This document shows positions 43,422-53,070 of a DNA stretch of 64,000 bases, in pieces. Where the stretch lies: the NCBI GenBank assembly GCA_026195255.1, contig JAPHSS010000002.1:1-64000 (forward strand), in the 5' to 3' direction. Source of the DNA: Gammaproteobacteria bacterium (GTDB taxonomy: Bacteria > Pseudomonadota > Gammaproteobacteria > SZUA-229). Every line of letters begins with the position of its first letter. Positions within the stretch are counted from its first letter, which is position 1. A program made the position numbers and the translations under genes. The notes beneath the pieces are model-generated. The model was not told the DNA's origin. It made no database searches and saw only the letters and a program-made list of their open reading frames with translations.

Positions 43422-45329
43422 TTAAACTTTAAATTGATTAACCAGGCGTTGTAAGTCACCTGCTAGTTTAGCGAGCTCTTCACTTGCAAGTGAAGTCTGC
43501 TCAGTGCCTTCAGCAGTTCGGTCAACAATGTCGCTGATATTAACTATATTGCGATTAATCTCTTCTGCCACTGAACTCTGCTGTTCTGCTGCGGTGGCGA
43601 TTTGAGTGTTCATATCTTTAATCAGAGAAACTGATTTAGTTATCTCTTCTAAAGAACTACCGGCTTTTGCTGCCTGATTAACGCCATCTTCAGCTTTTTG
43701 TCGACTATCATCCATAACCTTAACGGCTGATTGGGCGCCTGCCTGTAGTTTCTCAATCATCACCTGTATTTCCTGGGTGGATTGTTGTGTTTTACTGGCT
43801 AATGTTCTGACTTCATCAGCGACTACGGCAAAACCTCGTCCTTGCTCGCCCGCACGCGCGGCTTCTATTGCTGCGTTAAGTGCCAGTAGGTTGGTCTGTT
43901 CAGCAATACCTTTTATAACGTCGAGTACTGTGCCAATATTTTCGCTGTCTTTTTCTAGTTGGCTAATAACAGCGGCAGCCGTATTTACTTCACCAGAGAG
44001 ATCCTCAATTGCCTTCATGGTGCTTATTACAACCTGTTTACCTTCAGTTGATGCGAGGTCTGCGCTATTGGCTGCGGTTGCTGCATCTGTAGCATGGCGA
44101 GCAACTTCCTGCACAGTTGCGGTCATTTCATTCATGGCCGTTACCACCTGCGAGGTTTCAGATTGTTGCTGCTGAGTGCCTCTGTTGGTTTCTTCCATGA
44201 TGGCTGACATTTCTTCCGCTGCTGAAGCCAGTTGAGTGGTTGAACCATATACCTTACTAACCAGCCCTCGAACCTTTTCAGCGAAGCTGTTAAATGCCCT
44301 GGCGAGGCGTGTGATTTCATTATCACCCGAGTCGTCCAGGCGTTGCGTAAGGTCGCCTTCACCTTCTGCAATTTCATTCATTGCTTCAACGGCTTTACAT
44401 AACGGTCCGCCAATCAAACGGGCGATTAATGCGGCAATTATCAGACCTATAATCAGAGAAATAACACCAATTATAACCGCTGTGTTTCTCGCATTATCAA
44501 TGGCAGTGGTGTAATGGCTCCGGTCCATTGCAATTTCCATAACGCCAATGGCCTTGCCATTAAAATCATCAATTCGATATGCATAAAGAGCCAGATCTTG
44601 ATCCCCATCGAGAATTTCAATTATTACGGGCTGATCCATTGCATCAGATAGCTGTTTCTGGCTTAGTAGCCCTGTTTTGCCAAAGGTCGATGCAAATGCT
44701 TCAAACCCGCCGTCACGGCTGAGTGATAATGCAATATCAATATTGTATTTTTGTTTGAAATTATCAAAAAACGGCTGTCCAAAAGACATGCCAAATTCTA
44801 CTGAACCTAGATGTTCGCCTTTATGGAATACGGGTGAAATACCCCGAACGCCTAATCCGGCTACACCTTTTTCCAGGCCAACTATATTTTTTTTCAGGTT
44901 GTTCGTCGCAACAACTGTTTTGCGAAAAGAAGATAAATCATCACCAAATTTTTGCGGCTTGTGTAACCTCAAAAAAGAGGTGGCTGGCGGTGTGTGAAAC
45001 TGAAACTGACGAGCAGAGAAGTCCTTCTTCATAACCTTAAAGGACGGTACAAGGGCTTCGGCTAATTGTTCACGTTCACCGTTTGCAAACATTTCAGCAA
45101 AGATATCGACGTTGGCGATCATCGATGCCAGTGCATTGGCTAAACGGCCTTCTGATGCCATTTCTGCTTTTGCAGATTCAAATAACTTATGTAATTCTCG
45201 TTTTTCAGCTTCATGTACTACAGAGGTGACTGTTGTTAATACAACAGGGATATTTACCAGTGTAACGAGCAACAGGACAAGGCTAAAACTGATGCCGAGT
45301 AAGGTTCTGATATTAAATCTATTTAGCAT
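43422..45329 (-). CDS. Methyl-accepting chemotaxis protein
   Basis: A 635-residue receptor. Helix 1 lies at about 8-30, followed by a periplasmic double-Cache-type domain ([20 protein letters not shown] and [20 protein letters not shown] are its hallmarks), helix 2 ([19 protein letters not shown]), HAMP ([20 protein letters not shown]) and the signalling hairpin with [20 protein letters not shown] and [15 protein letters not shown]. The methylation regions flank this. The ligand is unknown. It has its own terminator and no che genes nearby. Confidence 0.93.
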   Translation of the reverse strand: MLNRFNIRTLLGISFSLVLLLVTLVNIPVVLTTVTSVVHEAEKRELHKLFESAKAEMASEGRLANALASMIANVDIFAEMFANGEREQLAEALVPSFKVMKKDFSARQFQFHTPPATSFLRLHKPQKFGDDLSSFRKTVVATNNLKKNIVGLEKGVAGLGVRGISPVFHKGEHLGSVEFGMSFGQPFFDNFKQKYNIDIALSLSRDGGFEAFASTFGKTGLLSQKQLSDAMDQPVIIEILDGDQDLALYAYRIDDFNGKAIGVMEIAMDRSHYTTAIDNARNTAVIIGVISLIIGLIIAALIARLIGGPLCKAVEAMNEIAEGEGDLTQRLDDSGDNEITRLARAFNSFAEKVRGLVSKVYGSTTQLASAAEEMSAIMEETNRGTQQQQSETSQVVTAMNEMTATVQEVARHATDAATAANSADLASTEGKQVVISTMKAIEDLSGEVNTAAAVISQLEKDSENIGTVLDVIKGIAEQTNLLALNAAIEAARAGEQGRGFAVVADEVRTLASKTQQSTQEIQVMIEKLQAGAQSAVKVMDDSRQKAEDGVNQAAKAGSSLEEITKSVSLIKDMNTQIATAAEQQSSVAEEINRNIVNISDIVDRTAEGTEQTSLASEELAKLAGDLQRLVNQFKV

Positions 45330-45444
45330 TGCAGAGATCCGCCAGGGGTTATAAAGTTATACCAATATTGATTTGGCATTGTGAAAGACAAATGCACCTT
45401 CTCAATATAGTCCAATTTGGTAAAATAATCTGCCGAGTCTCAAA

Positions 45445-45489
45445 AAAAAGCGAAACAGAGATTAAATTTTAATCCTCCGCTTCGCTTTT
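45445..45489 (-). terminator. Terminator hairpin after the 723-residue gene
   Basis: AAAAGCGAA and TTCGCTTTT form the outer stem, with GATTAAATTTTAATC inside. On the minus strand the right part ends in TTTTTTTTG, a good T run, 13 bp after the stop. Confidence 0.8.
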
Positions 45490-45501
45490 ATTTCCTGATG
45501 T

Positions 45502-47673
45502 TTACTCTTCTGTTTCGGCTAGTGCAAATGCAATTAACCTGTGGGCGTCTATGCCTAGTCGATAACGTCCATTGGTGGTTTTTCCCCAAACATCCAGATC
45601 GGCTGCAAATGCAGCATTGACGCAATCCCCCACGAGTTCGTATGCGGTAAAGTTCTGCTGATAAACACCCGCTACTTTATTGTATGGCGGTGCCAAAATG
45701 GCAGCGGTTTCTGAATAAACACCGGCGGTGCTGGCAATAGGCAGAACGTTGGAACCACGTTTAATCGTGAAGTCCAGGACTGCATGGTTGTTGGGGTGGC
45801 TTGCTATAAATTCAATATGCACTGAATCTGCAGGGTCGTTATATCGCAGGAAGCCACAGTCATCACTTGCGTGTATAGCGCCAATGCTGGGCTGGGGTAG
45901 TTCAGCGGTAACCGGGTTGTTATCAATGTGTACCTGAAAAACAAAGGCGCCATTACTTATTTCGCCTGTTTCTGCATACCGGGTTGTACTAACATCGCTG
46001 TTCCTTGCGAGGAATTCAAAACTGCCGGCACCGGGCATAACTTGCTGCCCACTGGCATTAAAGACTTCTACTTTTACATCAAAAGTGCCTGCACTATCGG
46101 TAACGTTTAATTCTGAGATAGCCGGTACGCTAGTGCTTGTGTTCCAGCTGGCGGCGACATCATTAATGTTACCTGTGCTCCATTCACGAACGATAACCGT
46201 GGCAGGGTCGATAGCGCGGACTGGTGGGGTGCGGGGTTTAAATTCAAATAAGTTGGGCGAACCACCAATAGTTTGAGGTGGAACAGGATATGACTCATAG
46301 GTGGGTAGGCTACCATCATCATATTCCATGCGATAACCCCGAGATTGGGGTGTTGTCATAGCTGTCCAGTCGCCGCTGTCACCACTGCGTCGATATGAAT
46401 AACGATAAAACTTAATGCTGTTGTCGTCAGCTCCAGGATCGGTGTCATCTTTTGGTATGAAATACGAGTCATCATGATAAAAACTCAGTGTGCCACCAAA
46501 GGGGGCGTCATATAACATACCCAGACCTGGAGTTGAATAATTTACAAAACCATCTGAACGAACCCAGCCATTGGGGGCTGGCGGGGCACCAGCAGGTGTT
46601 CCCCATATTGGCGTATGACCAATTTTATAAGGTAAAACAAAAAGCGTAACACCGTCGGGGATATCGTATTCCGGTACTTCACAGGCTTCTGCATTTGGCG
46701 CATTGATAACAACATGAGTGCCGCAGGTATAATTCCAGTGGGTATGGCAGGCAACACTGGGTTTATAAACAGTTGTCCATACGCCATCCTGTAATTGTTC
46801 AACCCAGAAATATAAGTCTGGCTGATCATTGCAGTCATGATAAATGCCTGTACTGAAATGCCCTGTATTATCAACATCAATTGTACGTAAACAGTCTTTT
46901 CTATAATGATGCCAGATATAGGGAAAGAAACACCAGAAAGGTGTGAGTAAATAATCAAGTTGTAATAATTGTGCACGAATTTCATTTGCGCTATTTGCGT
47001 TAATCAGGGCGCTAAGTGCGAGTTGAGAAGAGGCGTTTGAAAATTGGCTGTTAGGTACAGCATTAATGCTTCTAACTTTAGCTGGCAATGTTTTTGATAA
47101 TCGAAACTCAGATAGTGGCCCCGGATCTGGAATAGGAAATGGTGGTACCACGGGATGTAACTTATCGAGCAGGTCTTCTCTTAATTTAAAAATATCAAAA
47201 TCGGGGATACGCGGTAAAATCCAGCGCCATCGATCAACCTCACAAATGTGCACTCTGGCATTACAAACAGGCATAGACTCAACACTGCCATCGGGCAAAC
47301 TTACATTTTTAACAACTTCACCGGTTACAGTGCAACGACACCAGAGTGGTAAAATAATACCTGGAATATGAATATCTATTTCTGGTTTTTCCAGTAAAAA
47401 ACGTTCGGGCAACTCATAAGCACCAATGCGTTTTAAAGCATTAACTGTAGGTGTGGGTTCGTTATTTTTTTTAACAGGGCCGAGTAATATTGTGATAGAT
47501 CGACCATCCATAGAATCTGAAATATCAATAATAGCTTTGTCTTTGCTACTGATAGTGTCAGAGCCAATCGCTTTGCCGCCAGCACTAAAGACATAAGCCT
47601 GTAGTTCTTCTATTTTTGTTTGATCGGTGATATTTAAACTAATTGTTAGTGGTTTTTCATTTTTACACTTCAT
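45502..47673 (-). CDS. Large protein of unknown function (723 residues)
   Basis: No signal peptide or membrane helix is seen. The amino third has a beta-type domain (LTISLNITDQTKIEELQAYV), then LPLWCRCTVTGEVVKNVSLP with VCNARVHICEVDRWRWILPR, a segment that I have seen in other large hypothetical proteins. A central part is rich in Trp, His and Cys (FWCFFPYIWHHYRKDC, HTHWNYTC), and the carboxy third is again beta-rich. It looks like a multi-domain, metal- or ligand-binding protein. It sits alone with its own terminator. Function not assignable. Confidence 0.75.
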   Translation of the reverse strand: MKCKNEKPLTISLNITDQTKIEELQAYVFSAGGKAIGSDTISSKDKAIIDISDSMDGRSITILLGPVKKNNEPTPTVNALKRIGAYELPERFLLEKPEIDIHIPGIILPLWCRCTVTGEVVKNVSLPDGSVESMPVCNARVHICEVDRWRWILPRIPDFDIFKLREDLLDKLHPVVPPFPIPDPGPLSEFRLSKTLPAKVRSINAVPNSQFSNASSQLALSALINANSANEIRAQLLQLDYLLTPFWCFFPYIWHHYRKDCLRTIDVDNTGHFSTGIYHDCNDQPDLYFWVEQLQDGVWTTVYKPSVACHTHWNYTCGTHVVINAPNAEACEVPEYDIPDGVTLFVLPYKIGHTPIWGTPAGAPPAPNGWVRSDGFVNYSTPGLGMLYDAPFGGTLSFYHDDSYFIPKDDTDPGADDNSIKFYRYSYRRSGDSGDWTAMTTPQSRGYRMEYDDGSLPTYESYPVPPQTIGGSPNLFEFKPRTPPVRAIDPATVIVREWSTGNINDVAASWNTSTSVPAISELNVTDSAGTFDVKVEVFNASGQQVMPGAGSFEFLARNSDVSTTRYAETGEISNGAFVFQVHIDNNPVTAELPQPSIGAIHASDDCGFLRYNDPADSVHIEFIASHPNNHAVLDFTIKRGSNVLPIASTAGVYSETAAILAPPYNKVAGVYQQNFTAYELVGDCVNAAFAADLDVWGKTTNGRYRLGIDAHRLIAFALAETEE

Positions 47674-47997
47674 GTCCGTTCCTTGTGTTTATACTTTAAA
47701 TATGTTTTTTTTGCATAATCAAACTAACCCGTGTAATGCAAAAAGTAGATAAATAAGATGAAATAATACGTCTCCTTATTTAATGTGTTTTTCTTATTTA
47801 AGAAGCAGTAGAGTTACATATAACAAGTTATGAATAAATAAGGAAAAGCAGTTTTTAAATGTGGTTGTTTATAGGTAAAAGATGTAGGATATTTCGGACA
47901 GAATGTTTAAGAATAATCTTCGGGTGTTATAAGGATGTGACAAAAAAAGCATCGAAGGATAACGTTTAATCCCTACGACGCCTTTTTTGGACAGGAC
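47674..47997. other. Intergenic region between two minus-strand genes
   Basis: 324 bp, very AT-rich. Apart from the terminator at 47942-47988 it should hold the promoter of the 723-residue gene near 47680-47760; no clear -35/-10 pair stands out. Confidence 0.4.
47942..47988 (-). terminator. Terminator hairpin after NDH-2
   Basis: AAAAAAAGCATCGAAGGAT faces ATCCCTACGACGCCTTTTTT with a few mismatches, 10 bp after the ndh stop. T runs lie on both sides. Confidence 0.75.
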
Positions 47998-49311
47998 TTA
48001 ATGCAGTTTTATTTTTGGGTCGACTGTTGAGCGTAAGGCATGTGCCAGACTTAACATCATGGTGCGGTAAAAACCAAATAATGCAAGCTGGTGCATTTTA
48101 TAAAGTGAGAGATACACTATGCGCGCAAAAAAACCTTCGAGCATTATACTGCCAGTCAGGTTGCCCATCAGATTACCTACTGTGCTGTACTTACCTAATG
48201 AAACCAGTGATCCGTAATCTTTATATTTGAACACAGGCAGAGGTTTTTTGTTAATTATTGCGCTCATGGTTTTTAATAAAAGAGAAGCCTGTTGGTGTGC
48301 CGATTGTGCACGAGGTGGAACATAGCTGTTCATTTCTGGCCATTCACATTGCGCGCAATCACCCATTGCAAAAATATTTTCGTCTTCAGTGGTTTGTAAA
48401 GTCTGATTAACAACCAGCTGATTGAGATGATTGGTTTCAAGCCCTTCTAAATCATTTAAGAATTCCGGTGCTTTTATACCGGCGGCCCAAACTTTAATTG
48501 CAGCGGGTATTTCACGGCCCGTGTGGGTAATCAGTTTATCTTTATCAACCTTAACCACGCGCTCGTTGGTGATTACATCTATATCCAGTTTTTTGAGTTC
48601 TGCATGGGCTGCAGCGGATAATTTGGGGGGTAAAGCAGATAAGATTCTGTCGGCAGCATCAACAATATGAATTTTAATTTGTGAAGGGCTAATTTGATCT
48701 AAACCATAAGATGTGAATAGTCGAGATACCTTGTGTAACTGGGCGGATAACTCAATACCTGTTGCTCCGGCACCGGCAATAACTACATCTAGCTGACCAG
48801 GTTGAAGTGGTGTGGCTTGCGTATTGGCTTTAATGTAAATTTCTAATAATTTATTTTGAAATGATTGTGCCTGCTGTTTAGTATCTAAAAACATACAATG
48901 TTCTCGCACGCCCTCAATATTAAAGTCATTACTAACTGAGCCTACCGCCATAACCAGTGTGTCATAATCAAATTGACGTTCTGGAATAATCTCTTCACCT
49001 TTATCATTTGACGTGGGCGCAACAAAAACAATTTTGTTTTTGCGATCAAGCTTATACATGCGGCCTAAACGATATTCAAAGTTGTTAGCCTTAGCCTGTG
49101 GCATGTATTCGACCTGATTTTCATATGAATCAAATGTGCCCGCTGCCACCTCGTGTAACAGGGGTTTCCATATATGGGTGCGATTAAGATCGAGTAAGGT
49201 AATGCGTGCGATTTTAGACTTACCAAATTTTTTGCCTAAACGAGTGGCAAGTTCAAGGCCGCCGGCGCCGCCGCCGACAATAACTATGTGGTGTGGATTA
49301 TTTTCTGACAT
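47998..49311 (-). CDS. ndh: Type II NADH:quinone oxidoreductase (NDH-2)
   Basis: A 437-residue membrane-associated flavoprotein that oxidises NADH and reduces quinone without pumping protons. It has the FAD-binding start HIVIVGGGAGGLELATRLG, the NADH-binding DVVIAGAGATGIELSAQL, and the FAD segment NIFAMGDCAQCEWP. The carboxy-terminal helix (FARIVYLSLYKMHQLALFGF) fits the amphipathic membrane-anchor of the family. The start ATG is overlapped by a G-rich stretch. Single gene. Confidence 0.93.
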   Translation of the reverse strand: MSENNPHHIVIVGGGAGGLELATRLGKKFGKSKIARITLLDLNRTHIWKPLLHEVAAGTFDSYENQVEYMPQAKANNFEYRLGRMYKLDRKNKIVFVAPTSNDKGEEIIPERQFDYDTLVMAVGSVSNDFNIEGVREHCMFLDTKQQAQSFQNKLLEIYIKANTQATPLQPGQLDVVIAGAGATGIELSAQLHKVSRLFTSYGLDQISPSQIKIHIVDAADRILSALPPKLSAAAHAELKKLDIDVITNERVVKVDKDKLITHTGREIPAAIKVWAAGIKAPEFLNDLEGLETNHLNQLVVNQTLQTTEDENIFAMGDCAQCEWPEMNSYVPPRAQSAHQQASLLLKTMSAIINKKPLPVFKYKDYGSLVSLGKYSTVGNLMGNLTGSIMLEGFFARIVYLSLYKMHQLALFGFYRTMMLSLAHALRSTVDPKIKLH

Positions 49312-49608
49312 GAGTAAGGGGGGGGTGTTTAAGTGAATACTAATTATAGAGGATATTATAAGATTATGTATTACTTATGCATGAATAAGCCTGGCTTCTG
49401 GCAAGTAGTGTGAAGCTAATAGATGATGAACAGATTAAAATAGGTTATATTACGGTATGTGCCCTTGTAGCCGGGCTCTGGTTCGACTCCCCGTGTTGTC
49501 ACCCAATCCCTTAACAAATGATCATACCCAATATTCATTACTAACGATCACTCTGACAAGTGTGGTGGTTTAGTTGTATTTATTACATTATTTTATAGAA
49601 GACTGACT

Positions 49609-49902
49609 ATGTTAAACGCGTTTAGAATACTTAGCCTGATAGAAGGTTTATCACTTATCACTCTGTTTATGATTGCCATGCCAGCCAAATATTACTTTCA
49701 AGTGTTTGATATTGTGTGGGTGGTTGGTATGACCCATGGTCTGTTATGGCTGGCTTATGTGGTGATGTCGCTGGCCGTGAGTCATAAACAGAACTGGTCA
49801 GTTATGTTCTGGATGTTAGTGTTACTGGCATCAGTTGTGCCATTTGCCTGTTTCGTGCTCGACAGGGAGCTTAAAAAGCAGGAATTAGAAGTCGCAGCAT
49901 AA
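49609..49902 (+). CDS. DUF3817 membrane protein
   Basis: A 97-residue protein with three transmembrane helices and the DUF3817 pattern: LNAFRILSLIEGLSLITLF, then GMTHGLLWLAYVVMSL and the loop before the last helix. Function unknown; such proteins lie in the inner membrane. The ATG is chosen as the first in frame. Confidence 0.85.
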   Translation: MLNAFRILSLIEGLSLITLFMIAMPAKYYFQVFDIVWVVGMTHGLLWLAYVVMSLAVSHKQNWSVMFWMLVLLASVVPFACFVLDRELKKQELEVAA

Positions 49903-49915
49903 GTACTCTGCAAGA

Positions 49916-50119
49916 TTATTCGTGATTAATCATAATACTTGCAACGGCACCATCGTTATTGAAAGTTGCATGAAGACTAATATCACAGTCTTCGTCAGCT
50001 TCTGAAGACTCAATATTATCTGTTATATGCTGACTGGGTGTTAATAACACGCTGGATAAGTTGTCGTGTTTATCGGTATCATGTGTTGGCATAGCAAGTT
50101 GTTGTAAAGAAAATGACAT
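49916..50119 (-). CDS. Small hypothetical protein
   Basis: A 67-residue acidic ORF (MSFSLQQLAMPTHDTDKHDN, many Asp/Ser) convergent with the DUF3817 gene, whose stop is 13 bp away. No motif and no clear ribosome-binding site. It reads like real protein rather than a frame shadow since nothing overlaps it, but evidence is thin. Confidence 0.35.
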   Translation of the reverse strand: MSFSLQQLAMPTHDTDKHDNLSSVLLTPSQHITDNIESSEADEDCDISLHATFNNDGAVASIMINHE

Positions 50120-50829
50120 AATTTTTGACCATTATTTCGTTAATTATTTGAGCGTTTAATTTAGAGAAGGCTCAGCTTATTTAACTTATTATCATTTGAT
50201 CTTTATCGAGTTATAAATAATTTAGACTATATGTTCTATTTTAAATTTGATGTAATTCACACTAAACAGGTTTTTATCGTAAATTGATATGAAATATGAG
50301 GTTAAGTCGTTATTTTTCATACAAATATCGAGTACTAATTGTTGTTAATGCTATGAAATTTTTAATTTCGCAAAATATAATAATAAATAGCGAATGATTA
50401 TTGAGAGCATCTCATCACATCTGTCCTTAGTGGAATGATTGTTATTTAGCAAAAAACACAAAAGATTCGGCAGCGTAAAAAGTTTGTATGTTGCTTTCGT
50501 CGAATTTAAATGGGCTGGCTGTATTCCTGCGCTGGCTGAAAAATATACTGTTGCATGATACTTGTTAGACGCTTGTTAGACGCTGTATTTTTATTCGGCA
50601 GATCAAAAAAATTAAGAAAATCAATAACATATCAGCCGATCCCAGGTGAAAATTTGTAGAAGCTGTGACATTGATTAGCCTTTTAATGTTCGTATTTAAG
50701 AAAACAATAAAAATCAGTATCAGTTCACAATTAAGTCTTGTTTGCTTAGTCATAATTCACAATCTGTTTTTTAAGCTAATATACATCTACCGAAATTAAT
50801 AATCGGTATTTACCCGAGGATACCTAAAT
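50120..50829. other. 710-bp region with one possible small membrane ORF
   Basis: The minus-strand ORF 50565-50753 (62 residues, MTKQTRLNCELILIFIVFLN and a second hydrophobic stretch) could be a small membrane protein. It ends in a tandem GTTAGACGC-TTGTTAGACGC (50567-50585); GTTAGAC fits the attC core GTTRRRY exactly. The remainder is AT-rich. Just before the next gene lies CCCGAGGATACC with a usable ribosome-binding site. Confidence 0.35.
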
Positions 50830-51267
50830 ATGAAAAAATCAAATCAAGTTATGACTTTTACTGCTTTATTACTGGCTCTACCATTCAGTGTGTCGGCTGA
50901 ATCATGGAGTTGCCGACACGATAATAACGTGAGAGAAGTGCATGTCGTACAGGAAACTGAAGCAGCTGTGCCATGTAGTGTTGTTTATAAAAAATTGACG
51001 GAAGGTGTTGAAGACCAGGTGTTATGGACGGCCAATAGTGATGCAAATTATTGTCTGGAAAAAGCCCAGGGTTTAGTCGATAAACTAACAGGTTGGGGCT
51101 GGACGTGTGTAGAAACTATAGCAGATGAAACTGCAGCTGAAACAACAGTTGGAGCAGAAACGTTACCTGTAGAGGCTGAAGCAGAAGCAACACCAGAAAC
51201 TGCACCAGAAGCAGCACTGGAAGCAGAAGCAGCACCAGATGCTGCACCAGAAGCTATGCAACAATAA
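50830..51267 (+). CDS. Secreted protein with Ala/Glu/Pro-rich tail
   Basis: A 145-residue secreted protein. After the signal peptide (cleavage near VSA/ES) is a compact domain with four cysteines (SWSCRHDNNVREVHVV, VPCSVVYKKLTEG, YCLEKAQGLV, WGWTC), likely two disulphides. The last 45 residues are low-complexity repeats of EAEA, TPETAPEAA and APDAAPEA. Similar domains occur in other gammaproteobacterial periplasmic proteins, but I know no function. The DNA of the tail is repetitive (GCAGAAGCA, GCACCAGAA), so its length may vary between strains. Confidence 0.75.
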   Translation: MKKSNQVMTFTALLLALPFSVSAESWSCRHDNNVREVHVVQETEAAVPCSVVYKKLTEGVEDQVLWTANSDANYCLEKAQGLVDKLTGWGWTCVETIADETAAETTVGAETLPVEAEAEATPETAPEAALEAEAAPDAAPEAMQQ

Positions 51268-51275
51268 ATAACAGA

Positions 51276-51305
51276 TTGTTATTGTTATTGTTATTGTTAT
51301 TGTTA
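51276..51305. repeat. TTATTG microsatellite
   Basis: About five tandem copies of TTATTG/TTGTTA just after the stop of the Ala/Glu/Pro-rich gene and before its terminator. Confidence 0.85.
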
Positions 51306-51316
51306 GTGTAAATCAG

Positions 51317-51366
51317 GGCTGGTCTTAAGTTATTACAAAATATATAACTTAAGACCAGCCTTTTTT
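51317..51366 (+). terminator. Rho-independent terminator
   Basis: GGCTGGTCTTAAGTTAT and ATAACTTAAGACCAGCC form a perfect 17-bp stem, followed by six T. It separates two convergent genes and ends the plus-strand one. Confidence 0.93.
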
Positions 51367-51392
51367 ACGTCAGATGAGTATTTAATGTTCAG

Positions 51393-52109
51393 TTAGAAGT
51401 GTAAAAATGCACCTAACATCAGGCCTTTAAACTCAAGATCAGCATTCAGGTTGCTAACATCATCAAGTTCAATTGTTGTTGATTTATAACCCGCTTCGAA
51501 ACCTAAAACGCCAATTTCATATATAGCACGTATGCGAATATCCTGATAAGTCACATCAGATACACTCAGCGTATTGATATCTCCACCGATAGAGAAACCG
51601 GTAAATGGCAGGTCGAATTGTGCTGCCAGGTATATCATGGGGATGGTTTCTGAGACAGATACCATTTCTGTATCTATCGCGAAATCACCATCTAGTTTGC
51701 GAAGATTCAAGCCAAAATCGAAATTGACCCAGTTATCCAGTAAACGCCAGTAGATGATGGCATCAGTGGTATCCAGGTTAACTGATGAATCACCACTTAC
51801 AGAGATTCCATTATAGTTAAGGTTAGTTGCTGTGCCCGAATGGCCTAATGTGGCGGCTTCTACACGTATATTGGGAATAAGGGGAACGAAGTGTTCAAAT
51901 GCGGCATAGAAATAGGTATCTGATTCTTTTTTATAGTTAAGGTCTGATCCAACATCAATAATATCATCACCAATAGTGCCAAATGTGCCCGTTGGATCGT
52001 GACTCCACGAGCCCCCGCCTACATATAAGCCCAAAGCATCAGCATTTACACTGCCTGCTGTTATAGATAAAACAAATAGAAGGGGTAACTTAAACTTTTT
52101 CATACTCAA
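51393..52109 (-). CDS. TIGR04219-type outer-membrane beta-barrel protein
   Basis: A 238-residue protein with a signal peptide (LLFVLSITAGSVNA/DA), a first strand LGLYVGGGSWSHDPTG, regular amphipathic strands, and a final strand FKGLMLGAFLHF ending in Phe, the outer-membrane insertion signal. The overall pattern matches the TIGR04219 group of small barrels with unknown role. Confidence 0.85.
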   Translation of the reverse strand: MSMKKFKLPLLFVLSITAGSVNADALGLYVGGGSWSHDPTGTFGTIGDDIIDVGSDLNYKKESDTYFYAAFEHFVPLIPNIRVEAATLGHSGTATNLNYNGISVSGDSSVNLDTTDAIIYWRLLDNWVNFDFGLNLRKLDGDFAIDTEMVSVSETIPMIYLAAQFDLPFTGFSIGGDINTLSVSDVTYQDIRIRAIYEIGVLGFEAGYKSTTIELDDVSNLNADLEFKGLMLGAFLHF

Positions 52110-52468
52110 TACACCTGATAATAAACAATCATCAGTTTACTTTAAATGTTTTACTCATTCTGTGAAATAGCTTAATTTTTCAAATATTTTTTAAATCTCT
52201 GAAATTTTGATAAGGGCTTATACTTTGAAAGACAAGACCTGGTATTTGAGGCAAATATTAAGATATACCATGAGGTGTTATAAAAAAGACTCAATGAATG
52301 AAGAAGTGAATGATTCAATGCTCATAAATACCCATGCCCGAAAGGTAGTGGGCTGGAATTTTATTTACAACAAAATATTCATGCAATGGGTGCGGGCGCC
52401 ATTTCAGTATTAAAGAGTTATCTTAGTCGTTAATATATGACATTGGTGTATGTTCTGTGCAGGTAAAC
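52110..52468. other. Intergenic region, no supported gene
   Basis: 359 bp. The plus-strand ORF 52207-52413 (68 residues) has no family likeness, no good ribosome-binding site and runs against two minus-strand genes; I do not support it. The barrel gene's promoter should lie at 52115-52200. Confidence 0.4.
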
Positions 52469-53068
52469 TTATTTGAATGTTCGAAAAGTCAGGTTGACCC
52501 TTGGTGACTGAATATTTCTCATTTTGGGTAAACTATGAACCCAGTGAGATTGAGTTGAGCCTTTCATTACTAAAAGGCTGCCAGCTTCTAATGTAAGAGA
52601 GATAGTTTGTCTGCTGAGTTTATGTTTTAGAGAAAACTTTCTTTGCGCTCCAAAACTCAGTGAAGCAATTGATGCGTTTTTATCTAAAGTGGCTTCATCG
52701 TCACTATGCCAGCCCATAGCCTCTTCGCCATTGTGATATAAATTCAATAAACATGAGTTATATACAGTGTTGGTATTTTTTTCTACAATGGATTTTAATT
52801 CTAACAAATCTTTAGTCCAGCTTAGTGCATTTTTGGTGGTGTTAGAATAAGTATAGGCATAGTCACTGTCACCATACCAGGCGACTTTTCGTTTAGTTGT
52901 AATGTGTTTTCCGTAAATTATAACTTCGTCATTTTTCCATTTGATGGTGTTTAGCAACTGCTTTAGGTAATGATCATTTTCTTTATGTGATAAAACACAG
53001 GAAAAATAATTTAATTCTCCATCATAGGGAAGTAGGTTTAATAAAGGGTCATAATCAAATAAATCCAT
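52469..53068 (-). CDS. alkB: AlkB-type Fe(II)/2-oxoglutarate dioxygenase
   Basis: A 199-residue protein that should repair alkylated bases by oxidative demethylation. The iron ligands are in MGWHSDDE (HxD) and SHWVHSLPK (distal His); RVNLTFR at the carboxy end binds 2-oxoglutarate. The substrate-binding NTVYNSCLLNLYHNGEEAMG fits AlkB2/ALKBH-like members rather than E. coli AlkB. The gene starts 2 bp after the stop of the cNMP-binding gene, so both share a message. Confidence 0.88.
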   Translation of the reverse strand: MDLFDYDPLLNLLPYDGELNYFSCVLSHKENDHYLKQLLNTIKWKNDEVIIYGKHITTKRKVAWYGDSDYAYTYSNTTKNALSWTKDLLELKSIVEKNTNTVYNSCLLNLYHNGEEAMGWHSDDEATLDKNASIASLSFGAQRKFSLKHKLSRQTISLTLEAGSLLVMKGSTQSHWVHSLPKMRNIQSPRVNLTFRTFK

Positions 53069-53070
53069 AT

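Noticed and set aside
46542-46985. 147-codon minus-strand ORF
   Set aside because: Same strand but other frame of the 723-residue gene; the latter has consistent length, start and terminator.
49460-49505. tRNA-like T-arm sequence GGTTCGACTCC
   Set aside because: The stem around the TTCGACT loop does not pair beyond two bases and no D-arm, anticodon arm or acceptor stem can be drawn. It may be a chance match or an old tRNA scrap.
52207-52413. 68-codon plus-strand ORF
   Set aside because: No family likeness and weak initiation context; probably chance in an AT-rich gap.
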